From NCBI RefSeq assembly GCF_004358425.1, contig NZ_CP037948.1, forward strand, positions 1,860,001 through 1,924,000: a DNA stretch of 64,000 nucleotides, written 5' to 3'. Each line of letters starts with the position of its first letter. Position 1 is the first letter of the stretch. The notes beneath the pieces are model-generated. The model saw only the letters and a program-made list of their open reading frames with translations, ran no database searches and had not been told where the DNA came from. The position numbers and the translations under genes are program-made. The stretch comes from Qipengyuania sediminis (lineage in GTDB: Bacteria; Pseudomonadota; Alphaproteobacteria; Sphingomonadales; Sphingomonadaceae). Shown here one piece after another: positions 37,993 to 46,903 of the stretch.

Positions 37993-39000
37993 ATGCTGAC
38001 CGACGCCATGCTTGCTTCGCGCGAAGTGCCCGCCGCCGAGCCCCCACCGCGCCGCCTCGCGATCGAGGCGCGCGGACTGGTCAAACGGTTCGACGGCGCG
38101 CTGGCAGTGGACGGGATCGACATCATGGTCCCTGAAGGCGCGATCTACGGCATTCTCGGCCCGAACGGCGCTGGCAAGACGACGACGCTGCGCATGCTGC
38201 TCGGGATAATCGATCCGGACGAAGGGGTGCGCCGCATCTTCGGGCACGATCGCCCCCACGATATCGCCAAGCTGATCGGCTATCTGCCCGAAGAACGCGG
38301 GCTCTACCCGGCGATGACCTGCGTCGAGGCGATCGCCTTCCTCGGCGCTTTACGGGGTCTGCCGCTTGCCGAGGGGCGGGCGCGAGGGCGCGATTTGCTC
38401 GAGCGCCACGGCATGGGCCACGCTGTAGGCCGGCAAATCCGCCAGCTTTCGAAAGGCATGGCGCAAACCGTGCAGCTGCTTGGCACCTTGGTCCACCGCC
38501 CGCGGCTGGTGATTCTGGACGAGCCGTTCAGCGGCCTCGACGCGATCAATCAGGGCAAGCTCGAGCTTCTGATCCGCGATCTCGCGGCAGAGGGCGCGAC
38601 GGTCATTTTCTCGACCCATGTCATCCACCATGCCGAGCGATTGTGCGACGATGTTGCGATCATTGCAGCCGGGCGCGTGCCCTATGCCGGTTCGGTCGAT
38701 GCGGCGCGCGACCGTATTCCGGCGCAGGTGCGGCTGGAGACCGCGCGGGGCGACGGCAGCTGGCGCGCCGCGCTCCCCGCCGCTGCGCGCCACGATGCGC
38801 GCGAGAACGGCAGCCATTTCTGGTACTTCGCCCTTCCCGACACGGGCACCGAGGCGCTGCTGCGCGCACTCATCGAAGGCGAAGCCGGGGTGCTCTCGCT
38901 CTCCATAGAGCGCGCGGGCCTCCACGACGCCTTCGTCGCCATCGCGGGTGAAGCGGCGGCGAGAGCGCTCGAGGAGAGCAAGGAAGAGGTGCGGCGGTGA
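37993..39000 (+). CDS. ABC transporter ATP-binding protein (NatA-like)
   Basis: 335 residues: Walker A GPNGAGKTTTLRML, Q-loop region GYLPEERGLYPAM, a degenerate signature LSKGMAQTVQLLGTL, Walker B RLVILDEPFSGLD, and the H-loop STHVIHHAERL. A C-terminal extension of about 90 residues follows, typical of NatA/EcsA-type exporters. GYLPEERGLYP is the classic stretch in this subgroup. Its stop overlaps the GTG of the permease gene (GTGA). ATG 37993 is chosen; 37948 and 38008 are alternatives. Substrate unknown. Confidence 0.87.
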   Translation: MLTDAMLASREVPAAEPPPRRLAIEARGLVKRFDGALAVDGIDIMVPEGAIYGILGPNGAGKTTTLRMLLGIIDPDEGVRRIFGHDRPHDIAKLIGYLPEERGLYPAMTCVEAIAFLGALRGLPLAEGRARGRDLLERHGMGHAVGRQIRQLSKGMAQTVQLLGTLVHRPRLVILDEPFSGLDAINQGKLELLIRDLAAEGATVIFSTHVIHHAERLCDDVAIIAAGRVPYAGSVDAARDRIPAQVRLETARGDGSWRAALPAAARHDARENGSHFWYFALPDTGTEALLRALIEGEAGVLSLSIERAGLHDAFVAIAGEAAARALEESKEEVRR

Positions 39001-40232
39001 CCAATCCCCTCCCTTCCGCCCGCCTTTCGCGGTTCCAGGCTGCCGGGGTCATCGCGCGGCGCGATTTCGTCGCCATCCTGTTCAGCCGCGCCTTTCTGTT
39101 CTTCCTGCTCGGCCCGCTGTTTCCGGTCGCGGTGGGCAGCCTTGCGGGCAATATCGGTGGCCAGGTGGAGGCGGTCGCGCGCTCAAACACCGTGGCGCTG
39201 GCGATGACGCCCGCCGATGCAGCGCGCATGGCCGCGGCGGCGAATGCGATCGGGCCGCGGCTTGCCGCCAGTATTCCCGCCCTGGAGCCGGTCGCCCCCG
39301 GCCAGCCGCGCGCGATCCTGGCTGCCAGGGGCAAGGCCTATGCCGCGGTCGTTTCCGGCACCCCGGCGGCACCGCTCCTGACCGGACCTCAGGACCAGCT
39401 CGACCGTCTGGGCGGCGGGATCGCGCTCATTGCAGCGAGCGCGTCGGGCGAAGCGCGGGTGGCCTTTGCTCCGCTGGCAACGGAAGTGGTGCGCGAAACC
39501 GCCGCCGCTGCGCGCAGCGATCGCATCCGCACCGCGCAGGCGGGGCAATTGCTGCTGTTCCTCCTCACCATGCTGCTTGCGGGCATGGTGCTTTCCAACC
39601 TCGTCGAGGAGAAGGCGAACAAGATCATCGAGGTGCTGGCCGCCGCGATCCCGATGGATGCGGTTTTCATGGGCAAGCTCTTCGCCATGCTGGGCGTCAG
39701 CTTTGTGGGCATCGCGGTGTGGGCGGGGGCGGCGGGGGCGTTTCTGTTGGCGAGCGGCGGCGCGGCGGCCTCTCTCCCCGCCCCGGCGCTTGGCTGGCCG
39801 CTGTTTCTCGCTCTCGGCATCGCCTACTTCGCGCTCGCCTACCTCTTGCTCGGCGCGCTGTTCCTCTCGATCGGCGCGCTCGCGAGCACGGTGCGCGAGG
39901 TGCAGACGCTGTCGATGCCGGTCACCATGATGCAGCTCATGGTCTTTTTCCTCGCCGCCTATGCTCTGACCGTGCCGGGCTCTTGGGTCGAGCTTGCGGC
40001 AATGGTCTTCCCGCTCTCGAGCCCTTTCGCCATGCTCGCCCGCGCGGCACTGTCGGACTCGTTCTGGCCCCACTTGGTTGCGCTCGCCTGGCAGGGGCTG
40101 TGGGTTCTGCTGGTGGTGCGCGGCGGCGCGGCGCTGTTCCGACGGCGGGTGATGAAATCGGGCCGCCCGGATGCACGGCGTTCGCGAAAAGGTTTCGGAT
40201 CGCTACGGACTGTTGACTCGCCCGCGCGATAG
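38997..40232 (+). CDS. ABC transporter permease (NatB-like)
   Basis: 411 residues, GTG start overlapping the ATPase stop. One N-terminal membrane segment (FLFFLLGPLFPVAVGSLAG) precedes a large extracytoplasmic domain (about residues 60-180). Five or six membrane helices then follow (from LLLFLLTMLLAGMVLSNLVEEKANKIIEVL). The LVEEKxNKxIExL motif is the ABC-2 family permease hallmark. With the ATPase it forms a homodimeric exporter of the Na+/multidrug NatAB type; the cargo is not predictable. Confidence 0.85.
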   Translation: MTNPLPSARLSRFQAAGVIARRDFVAILFSRAFLFFLLGPLFPVAVGSLAGNIGGQVEAVARSNTVALAMTPADAARMAAAANAIGPRLAASIPALEPVAPGQPRAILAARGKAYAAVVSGTPAAPLLTGPQDQLDRLGGGIALIAASASGEARVAFAPLATEVVRETAAAARSDRIRTAQAGQLLLFLLTMLLAGMVLSNLVEEKANKIIEVLAAAIPMDAVFMGKLFAMLGVSFVGIAVWAGAAGAFLLASGGAAASLPAPALGWPLFLALGIAYFALAYLLLGALFLSIGALASTVREVQTLSMPVTMMQLMVFFLAAYALTVPGSWVELAAMVFPLSSPFAMLARAALSDSFWPHLVALAWQGLWVLLVVRGGAALFRRRVMKSGRPDARRSRKGFGSLRTVDSPAR

Positions 40233-40285
40233 TGCAGCATCTGGCCGTGAGAGGGCGACGGGAATCGCCCATCCGGGAGACGATC

Positions 40286-41620
40286 ATGGCAACCCTGGCC
40301 GCCGACAAGCCGCAGTTCCGCACCTCCCCGCGTGCGTATGACGCGCTGGTCAGGCACCTCGCCGATCATCCGGAAGTGCAATGGCAGCACACCGAGCGCT
40401 ACGACGTCAGCCGCAGCGATATCTATGTGGAGGATCGCTGGCAGCCGATCTTTGCCGAGATGCGTAGCAAAGGCCCGCTGCATCATGTGCAGGAAAGCCC
40501 CTTCGGTCCCTATTGGAATGTCGTCAGCCACAAGGCGGTCGCGCATGTCGAGGCGCTACCCGAATTGTTTTCCTCCAGCTGGGAATATGGCGGCATCACC
40601 ATCATCCCGCGCCCGAGCGACGAGCGATTGCAAGAGCTGGGGCGCGAGCGGTTCGAGCTTCCCATGTTCATCGCTATGGACCGGCCCAAGCACACCGGGC
40701 AGCGGCGTACCGTCGCGCCCAAGTTCACGCCATCCGCCATGGCCGACATGGAAGGCGCGATCCGGGCCCGCACTGGTGAACTGCTCGACAGCCTGCCGCG
40801 GGGCGAGGTGTTTGATTGGGTCGACCGGGTCTCGATCGAGCTCACCACCGGGATGCTGGCGCTTTTGTTCGGCTTCCCGTGGGAAGACCGCCGTTTGCTG
40901 ACCTTCTGGTCCGACTGGGCCGGCGATACAGAGATCGCGCTGGTCCCGGGCCTCGACCAGGAGCGCCGCGCGGTGCTGCACGAGATGGCGGCTTATTTTC
41001 AGATGCTGTGGATGGAGCGCGCGCAAAACCCCGGCGGCGACGATCTTATCTCCATGATGCTGCAATCCGAAGCCATGAACCAGATGGAACCGCAGGAATT
41101 CATGGGCAACCTGGTGCTGCTGATCGTGGGCGGGAACGACACCACGCGCAACACCATGAGCGGCATCATCCACGCGCTCGACAAGTTTCCGGATCAGCGG
41201 AAACTGTTCGAGGAGGATGCGGGGCTGATCCCAAATGCAGTGCAGGAGTGCCTTCGCTACCAGACCCCGCTCGCCCATATGGCGCGCACCGCGACCGAGG
41301 ATACCGAACTGTTCGGCCAGACGATCCGCAAGGGGGAGCGGCTGGTGCTGTGGTATCTCTCCGCCAATCGCGACGAGGAGGTTTTTGCCGACCCCGACCG
41401 GCTCGACATCCGGCGCGAGAATGCGCGCCGGCATCTCTCCTTCGGCTACGGCATTCATCGCTGTGTCGGCGCACGGCTCGCCGAATTGCAGCTGCGCGTT
41501 TTGCTGGAGGAGATGCACGCACGCCGGATGCGGGTGCATGTGGCGGGCGATGTGGAGCGCGTGCGCGCCAACTTCGTGCACGGCTTCCGCAAGCTGGAAG
41601 TCGAGGTGACGCGGTTCTGA
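40286..41620 (+). CDS. Cytochrome P450, CYP153-like
   Basis: 444 residues. Oxygen-binding I-helix LLIVGGNDTTRNTMSG, K-helix/ExxR region ECLRYQTPLAHMARTA, WYLSANRDEEVFADPDRLD, and haem loop HLSFGYGIHRCVG with the axial Cys. The GGNDTTRN form and SPFGPYWNVVSHK near the N-terminus are typical of the CYP153 family, terminal (omega) hydroxylases of alkanes and fatty acids in marine bacteria. Electron donors are missing from the immediate neighbourhood. GGGAGACG lies just before ATG 40286. Confidence 0.87.
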   Translation: MATLAADKPQFRTSPRAYDALVRHLADHPEVQWQHTERYDVSRSDIYVEDRWQPIFAEMRSKGPLHHVQESPFGPYWNVVSHKAVAHVEALPELFSSSWEYGGITIIPRPSDERLQELGRERFELPMFIAMDRPKHTGQRRTVAPKFTPSAMADMEGAIRARTGELLDSLPRGEVFDWVDRVSIELTTGMLALLFGFPWEDRRLLTFWSDWAGDTEIALVPGLDQERRAVLHEMAAYFQMLWMERAQNPGGDDLISMMLQSEAMNQMEPQEFMGNLVLLIVGGNDTTRNTMSGIIHALDKFPDQRKLFEEDAGLIPNAVQECLRYQTPLAHMARTATEDTELFGQTIRKGERLVLWYLSANRDEEVFADPDRLDIRRENARRHLSFGYGIHRCVGARLAELQLRVLLEEMHARRMRVHVAGDVERVRANFVHGFRKLEVEVTRF

Positions 41621-41663
41621 TGCGTTCGGACCCGGTTCAGCGCGGTTCGTGCAGATTGGCAGG

Positions 41664-42155
41664 ATGACGATACCGCCCGACCGCCGCAGCTTTCTCTCCA
41701 TCCTCGGCATTGGCAGCGTCAGCGCTGCCCTCGCCGCCTGCTCGGGCAGCCCGGCGCAGGCGAAGAGCTTCCCCGTGGCCCGCAGCGAGGCCGAATGGAG
41801 AAAGAGGCTGACTCCGCAGCAATTCGCTGTCCTGCGCCAGGAGGCGACCGAGCGCCCCTATTCGAGCCCGCTCAATGGCGAGAAGCGCAAAGGCGTCTTC
41901 ACCTGCGCGGGCTGCGGCAATGCGCTCTATGCGAGCCGGACCAAATTCGACAGCGGCACCGGCTGGCCGAGCTTCTGGGATGCGCTGCCCGGGGCCGTCG
42001 CTACCAAGACCGATCGCAAGCTCCTTTACGCCCGCACCGAAGTCCACTGCGCCGATTGCGGCGGGCATCTGGGCCACATCTTCGACGACGGCCCCAAGCC
42101 TACCGGCAAACGGCATTGCATCAACGGGGTGGCGCTAGCGTTCCGTCCGGCGTGA
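41664..42155 (+). CDS. msrB: Peptide methionine sulfoxide reductase B, exported
   Basis: 163 residues reducing the R-epimer of methionine sulfoxide. The N-terminus has a twin-arginine-like DRRSFLSILGIGSVSAALAAC ending in a lipobox-like AAC, so the enzyme is probably periplasmic and lipid-anchored. The MsrB core has two CxxC zinc motifs (CAGCGN and CADCGGHLGH), FDSGTGWPSFWDA, and catalytic Cys in RHCINGVAL. Its last 35 bases overlap the convergent GT-C gene. The short upstream in-frame start at 41649 would put three non-signal residues before the Arg pair. Confidence 0.9.
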   Translation: MTIPPDRRSFLSILGIGSVSAALAACSGSPAQAKSFPVARSEAEWRKRLTPQQFAVLRQEATERPYSSPLNGEKRKGVFTCAGCGNALYASRTKFDSGTGWPSFWDALPGAVATKTDRKLLYARTEVHCADCGGHLGHIFDDGPKPTGKRHCINGVALAFRPA

Positions 42156-43953
42156 TCCGCCACAGCAGCAGACCGGACTCGCGCGGCAGCGGGACCGGTT
42201 CGAGCCAGGCCGGCACCCGGCCGGCGGCAAGCTGCGCCGCGAACCCTGAAGGCGCGCGTTTGCGATACAGAGCAAGCTCCTGCACGCCCGGGCACAGCAT
42301 GACGTAGCTGAGGCCGTTCGCGGCCATGATCGCGCGCGCCTGGGCGGGCGGGCCGGTGAAGGCGTCGATCACTTGGCGCATCGCGGGCGCGCCGCGGTGA
42401 TGCCCCGTCGCGAGCACGCCTTTCCTCGAATGCAGCAGCACATTGGGGCCAAAGTCGAGCGGACCGAGGATATCGCCCGCCGGCAAGGCATCGAGCGCGC
42501 CCCCCGCCTTGCGCACCGAACAGGCGAGAGTCTTTGGTTGCTCCTGCGGCCCTGCCTTGCCCGCGAAGAGCTGCTCGGCCGCGAGCACGGGCACCGCGGG
42601 GAAGAGGACGCTGAAGGTCAAGGCGGCCATGCCGAGCAGCTCGCCCACGCGGAGCAGCGGCTTCGACGGGCGCTTCATGCCCCCGAGCCAGGCCGCGATC
42701 CGCCAACCAAGCGGCAGCGCGCCAAGTGCGCCCGCGAAGGCCGCGCTGCGGGCTACCAGCAGCGAGACCGCGAGCGCGCCGCCAAGCATCAAGGCGTAGA
42801 ACAGCCACCATTGCCGCATCGCCCCGTCATTCCGCTGCGCCAGGGTGAGCGCGGCCCACAGCCCGATGAGCGGCGGCAGAAGATATTGCGCCAGCACCTG
42901 CGGCTCCGCCTGCCACAGCGGGCGGCCTTCCTTGACGTTATCGTACCAGTAGCTGCGCACCACAGGATCGAGCATGTCAAAGGACCCGGCGGCGCATTGC
43001 GGCGCCGCTGCGAGCAGCAAGGCCAGCGCCCCCGCCCCGGCTGCCCCGAAGCCTGCCAGCAGCGCGAGGCGCGATTGCGGCCGCAGTCCGGCAGCCATGG
43101 TGATCGCCGCCGCGCCCCAGCCGAACATCGCGAGGTGTACGGGCGCGATCGCATCGCAATGCGCGGCAAGGTCGCCCGTGCCGCGGGTGGCGAGGAACAG
43201 CGCGAGCGAGGTCGCGGCAAGCGACTGCATGGTCGCGGTCAGCCGCGGCAGCATCGCGGGTTCGAGCAGTGACCACCCGGCGAGCACGGCGATGAACCAG
43301 GCGGAGAACGGCAGCCCTTCGAAAGAAATCGCCATCCACGCCGCCAGCGCCGCGCCCGACAGCCAGCCGCCGCGCCGCGCATCGGGAACCAGAAAGGCCG
43401 CGACCGACGCCAGCGCCAGCACGATCTGCCAGCCATGATGATCGATGCGCAGCGGCTGCACTTGCACCACGGCCGCGGCCGCGAAGCCAAGCGCGATGAG
43501 CGGGAACACCCGCTCCCCCTTCGCCAGCGTGCGCGCGGCCATCCAGCCCATGAGCGCAAGCATCGCCAGCAGCGTGAGCGCCGGTACGATAAGGATCGCC
43601 GCCTGTTCGGCCGGGGCCGAGCCGATCAGCGGGCGCAGCGCCAGCACAAGGGCGGCGATGGGCAGATCGACCAGCCGCGACCAATGCATCGCCACCCCGC
43701 CGCTTGCCGCGGCGACCCGGTACTGAGAAACGTCGAACCAGCTCTGCCCGGCGAGAAGGTCACGAACCTGGACCAGCCGCAACTCATCGTCCGGGTCGTG
43801 GAACTCAAGGGTCGCGATCGCGCTCCAGTTGAGCGCCAGGAACAGCGCTTGCAGCAGCAGCCAGGCGATGAGCACCCCCGGCAGCCAGTCGAGGCGTCGG
43901 CGCGCCAGGGACGATGCCGCCCGCATGGGAGGCGAGGCAGTCGCGGCGGTCAT
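42121..43953 (-). CDS. GT-C-like polytopic membrane protein
   Basis: 610 residues with about 12 hydrophobic segments and a C-terminal periplasmic domain (from about residue 470). An acidic motif in the first loop (EFHDPDDELRLVQVRDLL), followed by VQPLRIDHHGWQIVL, resembles the acidic loop and the DHH element of the STT3/AglB/PglB and related GT-C enzymes. No further catalytic residue can be assigned. It sits next to GtrA and a UDP-galactopyranose-mutase-like flavoprotein, suggesting a role in glycan or lipid-linked sugar transfer. Function is an inference. Confidence 0.55.
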   Translation of the reverse strand: MTAATASPPMRAASSLARRRLDWLPGVLIAWLLLQALFLALNWSAIATLEFHDPDDELRLVQVRDLLAGQSWFDVSQYRVAAASGGVAMHWSRLVDLPIAALVLALRPLIGSAPAEQAAILIVPALTLLAMLALMGWMAARTLAKGERVFPLIALGFAAAAVVQVQPLRIDHHGWQIVLALASVAAFLVPDARRGGWLSGAALAAWMAISFEGLPFSAWFIAVLAGWSLLEPAMLPRLTATMQSLAATSLALFLATRGTGDLAAHCDAIAPVHLAMFGWGAAAITMAAGLRPQSRLALLAGFGAAGAGALALLLAAAPQCAAGSFDMLDPVVRSYWYDNVKEGRPLWQAEPQVLAQYLLPPLIGLWAALTLAQRNDGAMRQWWLFYALMLGGALAVSLLVARSAAFAGALGALPLGWRIAAWLGGMKRPSKPLLRVGELLGMAALTFSVLFPAVPVLAAEQLFAGKAGPQEQPKTLACSVRKAGGALDALPAGDILGPLDFGPNVLLHSRKGVLATGHHRGAPAMRQVIDAFTGPPAQARAIMAANGLSYVMLCPGVQELALYRKRAPSGFAAQLAAGRVPAWLEPVPLPRESGLLLWRITPDGTLAPPR

Positions 43954-43957
43954 GGCC

Positions 43958-44362
43958 TCAGACCGCGAAGACGATGCGTGCGCGCAGCAGCCAGGTGGCG
44001 GTGAAACTGACCCCCACTGCCGCGATCTTGGCCAGCCGGGGGTCGAGCCCCAGCGCGGCGCCGAGACCCACGATGCCCGCGGTCAGCGCCAGCCCTACGA
44101 GCGCCGAGGCGACGAACAGCGCCTTCTGCCGCGTCCGCGCCGGACCGCGTTCGGCGACGCCCGCGACGAAAACCGCACGGCTCGAGATGAACCAGTGGAC
44201 CCCGATGCCTAGCGCGTAGGAGAGAGCGGCGGCGGGTGCCGCGGCGATCCCCAGCGCCAGCAGCATGAGGAAGCTCCCCATGTCGAAACCCAGCGCCACT
44301 GCGCTCGCCGCCAGATAGCGGGACGGGGCGGCGTGCCGCAAAAAGCGCTTCACCTCGTCCAT
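43958..44362 (-). CDS. GtrA family membrane protein
   Basis: 134 residues with four hydrophobic segments (near residues 16-35, 40-58, 76-97 and 103-123 counting from ATG 44362). FMLLALGIAAAPAAALSYALG and FTATWLLRARIVF follow the GtrA pattern. GtrA proteins are thought to flip or supply lipid-linked sugars (undecaprenyl-P-glucose) for O-antigen modification. A GTG at 44389 would overlap the upstream gene's stop as GTGA and add nine Gly-rich residues, an equally possible start. It is 4 bases from the GT-C-like gene. Confidence 0.82.
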   Translation of the reverse strand: MDEVKRFLRHAAPSRYLAASAVALGFDMGSFLMLLALGIAAAPAAALSYALGIGVHWFISSRAVFVAGVAERGPARTRQKALFVASALVGLALTAGIVGLGAALGLDPRLAKIAAVGVSFTATWLLRARIVFAV

Positions 44363-44385
44363 GACCCCGCCCCCGCCGGCCAAGC

Positions 44386-45954
44386 TCACGCCGCCTTGCG
44401 CACACGCGCGGGCACCTCACGCACGGAGGCGAGCGCGGCCGCCTGGTCGGCGCTGACGGGTTCGCTTTCGCGTGCTGTCAGGGTCTTCGCCGCCCCCTCG
44501 TCGCCTGCCTCGTGATACTCCGCGTCCTCGTTGACGCACCAGGTGTCGTAGCGGCGCACGCCGGCGAGGATGTTCTCGACCGTCAGCATCGCGGTCATCA
44601 TCGCATGGTCCTGGTTGTTGTAGCGATGCATGCCGTTGCGCCCGACGAGGTGAAGGGTCGGATGCCGGTCCTCAAGCTCGCGGCGCATGGCATCGACATT
44701 GGCGGCATAGTCCTCGTCATAGACGGGATAGGCCTTTTCCTGCCGCACCACCGCGCCGCCGATCACCTTGTCGGGACTGACGAGGCCGAGGATATCCAGC
44801 TCCTTCGCGGCGAGCGAGATGAGATCATCGTCGCTCATGGACCACAGCCCATCGCCTTCGAAGCAGAAGTATTCGAGGCCGACGCAGGCCACGCCCTCAT
44901 CCGGCACCATCTCCGGGCTCCACGAGCGGAAGTTCTGCACGCGGCCGACCTTCACCTTGCTGTCGTGGATGTAGATCCAGTTGTCGGGAAACAGGTCTTG
45001 CGAGCGGATCTTGAGCGCGACGGTCAGGAAATCGCGGTATTTGAGATTGTTCGCCTGGATCGTGGTCGCGGGCAGCGGGTGAAGCCGCGCGGCAAGCTCG
45101 CGCATCGGGGCCGAACTGATGGCGTTCGCCGCGGTGATCACGACATCGCCATCCGGCCCTGTGGCGGAAAGCCGCCAGCCGCCCTGCCCGTCGCTCGCCA
45201 GCTGCTTCAGCGCGTGGCCCATCAGCACCCGGCCCCTGCCCGTGGCCAGGATCTTGTCGCGCGCCGCGTCCCACATCATGCCGGGGCCGAGGCGGGGATA
45301 GCGGAAGGTCTCGAGCAGCGTTTTGACTGCCTGCCCGTCGTTGGGCCGCCTGTTAAGGCCGAGGCTGCGCTTCAGCCCGTCGACGACTGCGCCCCAGAGC
45401 GAAAGCCCCTTGATCCGCTGCGCCGCCCAGTCCGCGCTCATCTCGTTGCAGGGCATGCCCCACACCTTCTCGGTGTAGGTCTTGAAGAAGATCGAATAGA
45501 GTTTCTTGCCGAACTGGTTGCTGGTCCAGTCCTCGAAGCTTTTGACCTCGCGCACGGGAAACAGCTTCGACCAACCGTAGCTCAGCATGCAGGCGGTCGA
45601 GCGCAGGATGCCTAGGTTCGTCAGCGCCTCGAACGCGCGCAGCGGGTAGCTGTAGAACTTGCCCTCGTAATAGATGCGGCTCATCCGCGGGCGCTGGATG
45701 AAATCGTCAGGCAGGATCTCGTTCCAAAGGTCCACAACCTGCTGGCTTTTCGAGAAGAACCGGTGCCCGCCGATGTCGAAGCGATAGCCCTCGTGCTCCA
45801 CCGTGCGGCTGATGCCGCCGACATAAATCGCGTCCTTCTCGATGATCGCGACGGATTTGCCCTGCTTCGTCAGCAGGTAGCCGGCGGTGAGGCCCGCGGG
45901 GCCCGCCCCGATGATCGCCACATCGACGGCGAGCTCTTGCGCTGGTGCAGCCAT
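44386..45954 (-). CDS. FAD-dependent UDP-galactopyranose-mutase-like oxidoreductase
   Basis: 522 residues. N-terminal Rossmann fold VDVAIIGAGPAGLTAGYLL, then the signature DIGGHRFFSKSQQV shared with UDP-galactopyranose mutase and related amine-oxidase-fold flavoproteins. Other conserved parts are SYPLRAFEALTNLG, KVWGMPCNEMSADW, and HRYNNQDHAM. Members occur in polysaccharide clusters, where some convert nucleotide sugars and others have unknown redox roles. Its neighbours GtrA and GT-C-like protein support surface-glycan work. ATG 45954 follows a poorly matching ribosome site. Confidence 0.8.
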   Translation of the reverse strand: MAAPAQELAVDVAIIGAGPAGLTAGYLLTKQGKSVAIIEKDAIYVGGISRTVEHEGYRFDIGGHRFFSKSQQVVDLWNEILPDDFIQRPRMSRIYYEGKFYSYPLRAFEALTNLGILRSTACMLSYGWSKLFPVREVKSFEDWTSNQFGKKLYSIFFKTYTEKVWGMPCNEMSADWAAQRIKGLSLWGAVVDGLKRSLGLNRRPNDGQAVKTLLETFRYPRLGPGMMWDAARDKILATGRGRVLMGHALKQLASDGQGGWRLSATGPDGDVVITAANAISSAPMRELAARLHPLPATTIQANNLKYRDFLTVALKIRSQDLFPDNWIYIHDSKVKVGRVQNFRSWSPEMVPDEGVACVGLEYFCFEGDGLWSMSDDDLISLAAKELDILGLVSPDKVIGGAVVRQEKAYPVYDEDYAANVDAMRRELEDRHPTLHLVGRNGMHRYNNQDHAMMTAMLTVENILAGVRRYDTWCVNEDAEYHEAGDEGAAKTLTARESEPVSADQAAALASVREVPARVRKAA

Positions 45955-46057
45955 GGTCTTCGCACTTCCCCCACATGAGATGTGAGGACCCGTCTGAAGG
46001 AAACTGGTTAGCGACCGGTTAAACCGGGACGGCGAATTTCGCCGCCGCGGCTGTCGC

Positions 46058-46735
46058 TCAGCGGGCGAGCAGGGAAGGGGCCTGAAGGCGCGCCGCCGCG
46101 AGCGCGAATTCGCTGAGCGAAAACGTATCGTCGAAGACCAACCCACACGACGATCCGCGCCGCCAGCGTACCTTGGCGCGGATCGCGGGAATGCCCCGCC
46201 CCTCCACGATCACCGGCTGCGCCAGCGCCAGCGGGACGGCGCTCGTCAACCGGCAGCCTTGCTGCGCGATATTCTCGGTCATCGCGGCGACTGGCCCCGC
46301 CAATGTGCGCAGGGTCAGGGGGATGGCGACATTGAGGCGCAGTTGCCGCCGCGGAAAGGCCAGCGTGTCGTGCACCAACCGCTCCACAGGCACGGGCTGA
46401 GCGAAGCGGAAGCTGACCCCGCCCTCGTCCTCGCGCACGCGCTCGAGCGCGAAGGTTTCCCCGTTCTGAAGCTCCAGCGTGCAGCCACCCCCGGTCGGCA
46501 GCGGATGGAAGCACCGCAATCGCACGCCGGTGCTCGATACGTCGCGCAGCACGCAGACAAATTCGCCTTCGGGGCTGATCAGCTTGGCGGCGCGGATGAG
46601 CGAGGTGAAGCGCGGCGCTGCGCGCATTTCGCGTGGAGATTCCGCCTCGAAGCCATTCGCGCAATCAGCTGCAGCGGTCGCCATCGTCTCACCTTCGTCC
46701 CACCCCGCCGCCCGTCGTTCGGCATCGGCGATCAT
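46058..46735 (-). CDS. PilZ domain protein
   Basis: 225 residues with a PilZ-type region: RAAPRFTSLIRAAKLISPEG starts a beta-rich domain with DVSSTGVRLRCF (a D/NxSxxG c-di-GMP-contact motif). A second, more diverged domain follows (RLNVAIPLTLRTL, then ENIAQQGCRLTS with the same D/NxxxxG pattern). Tandem PilZ-like domains suggest a c-di-GMP effector, although the Arg-rich RxxxR switch is weak. A better ribosome-binding site (GAAGGTGAG) precedes the in-frame ATG at 46684, which may be the true start. Confidence 0.7.
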   Translation of the reverse strand: MIADAERRAAGWDEGETMATAAADCANGFEAESPREMRAAPRFTSLIRAAKLISPEGEFVCVLRDVSSTGVRLRCFHPLPTGGGCTLELQNGETFALERVREDEGGVSFRFAQPVPVERLVHDTLAFPRRQLRLNVAIPLTLRTLAGPVAAMTENIAQQGCRLTSAVPLALAQPVIVEGRGIPAIRAKVRWRRGSSCGLVFDDTFSLSEFALAAARLQAPSLLAR

Positions 46736-46847
46736 GCACCGGCAAATCCTATGATCGCGATGCTGCGGCGCTAGGGGTAAAGGCGTAGTTCGGGCGCAAG
46801 GTGAACGCGGCTTTAGCCATCCCGTCTTGAGCTTGGCGGGCGGCGCG

Positions 46848-46903
46848 TGCGGGTGGTGGGATTCGAACCCACACGATCATGGATCAGGGGATTTTAAGTC
46901 CCT
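46848..46903 (-). tRNA. 3' half of a tRNA-Leu gene (anticodon TAA), attachment-site remnant
   Basis: On the minus strand, from right to left, these bases contain the anticodon loop CTTAAAA with 3' stem TCCCC, a long variable arm, the T arm GTGGG-TTCGAAT-CCCAC, and the 3' acceptor strand CACCCGC plus discriminator A, without CCA. The 5' half (acceptor, D arm) that should follow to the right is absent; sequence there is unrelated. This is the usual sign of integration of a mobile element into a tRNA gene, and it marks the left boundary of the island. Confidence 0.75.
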
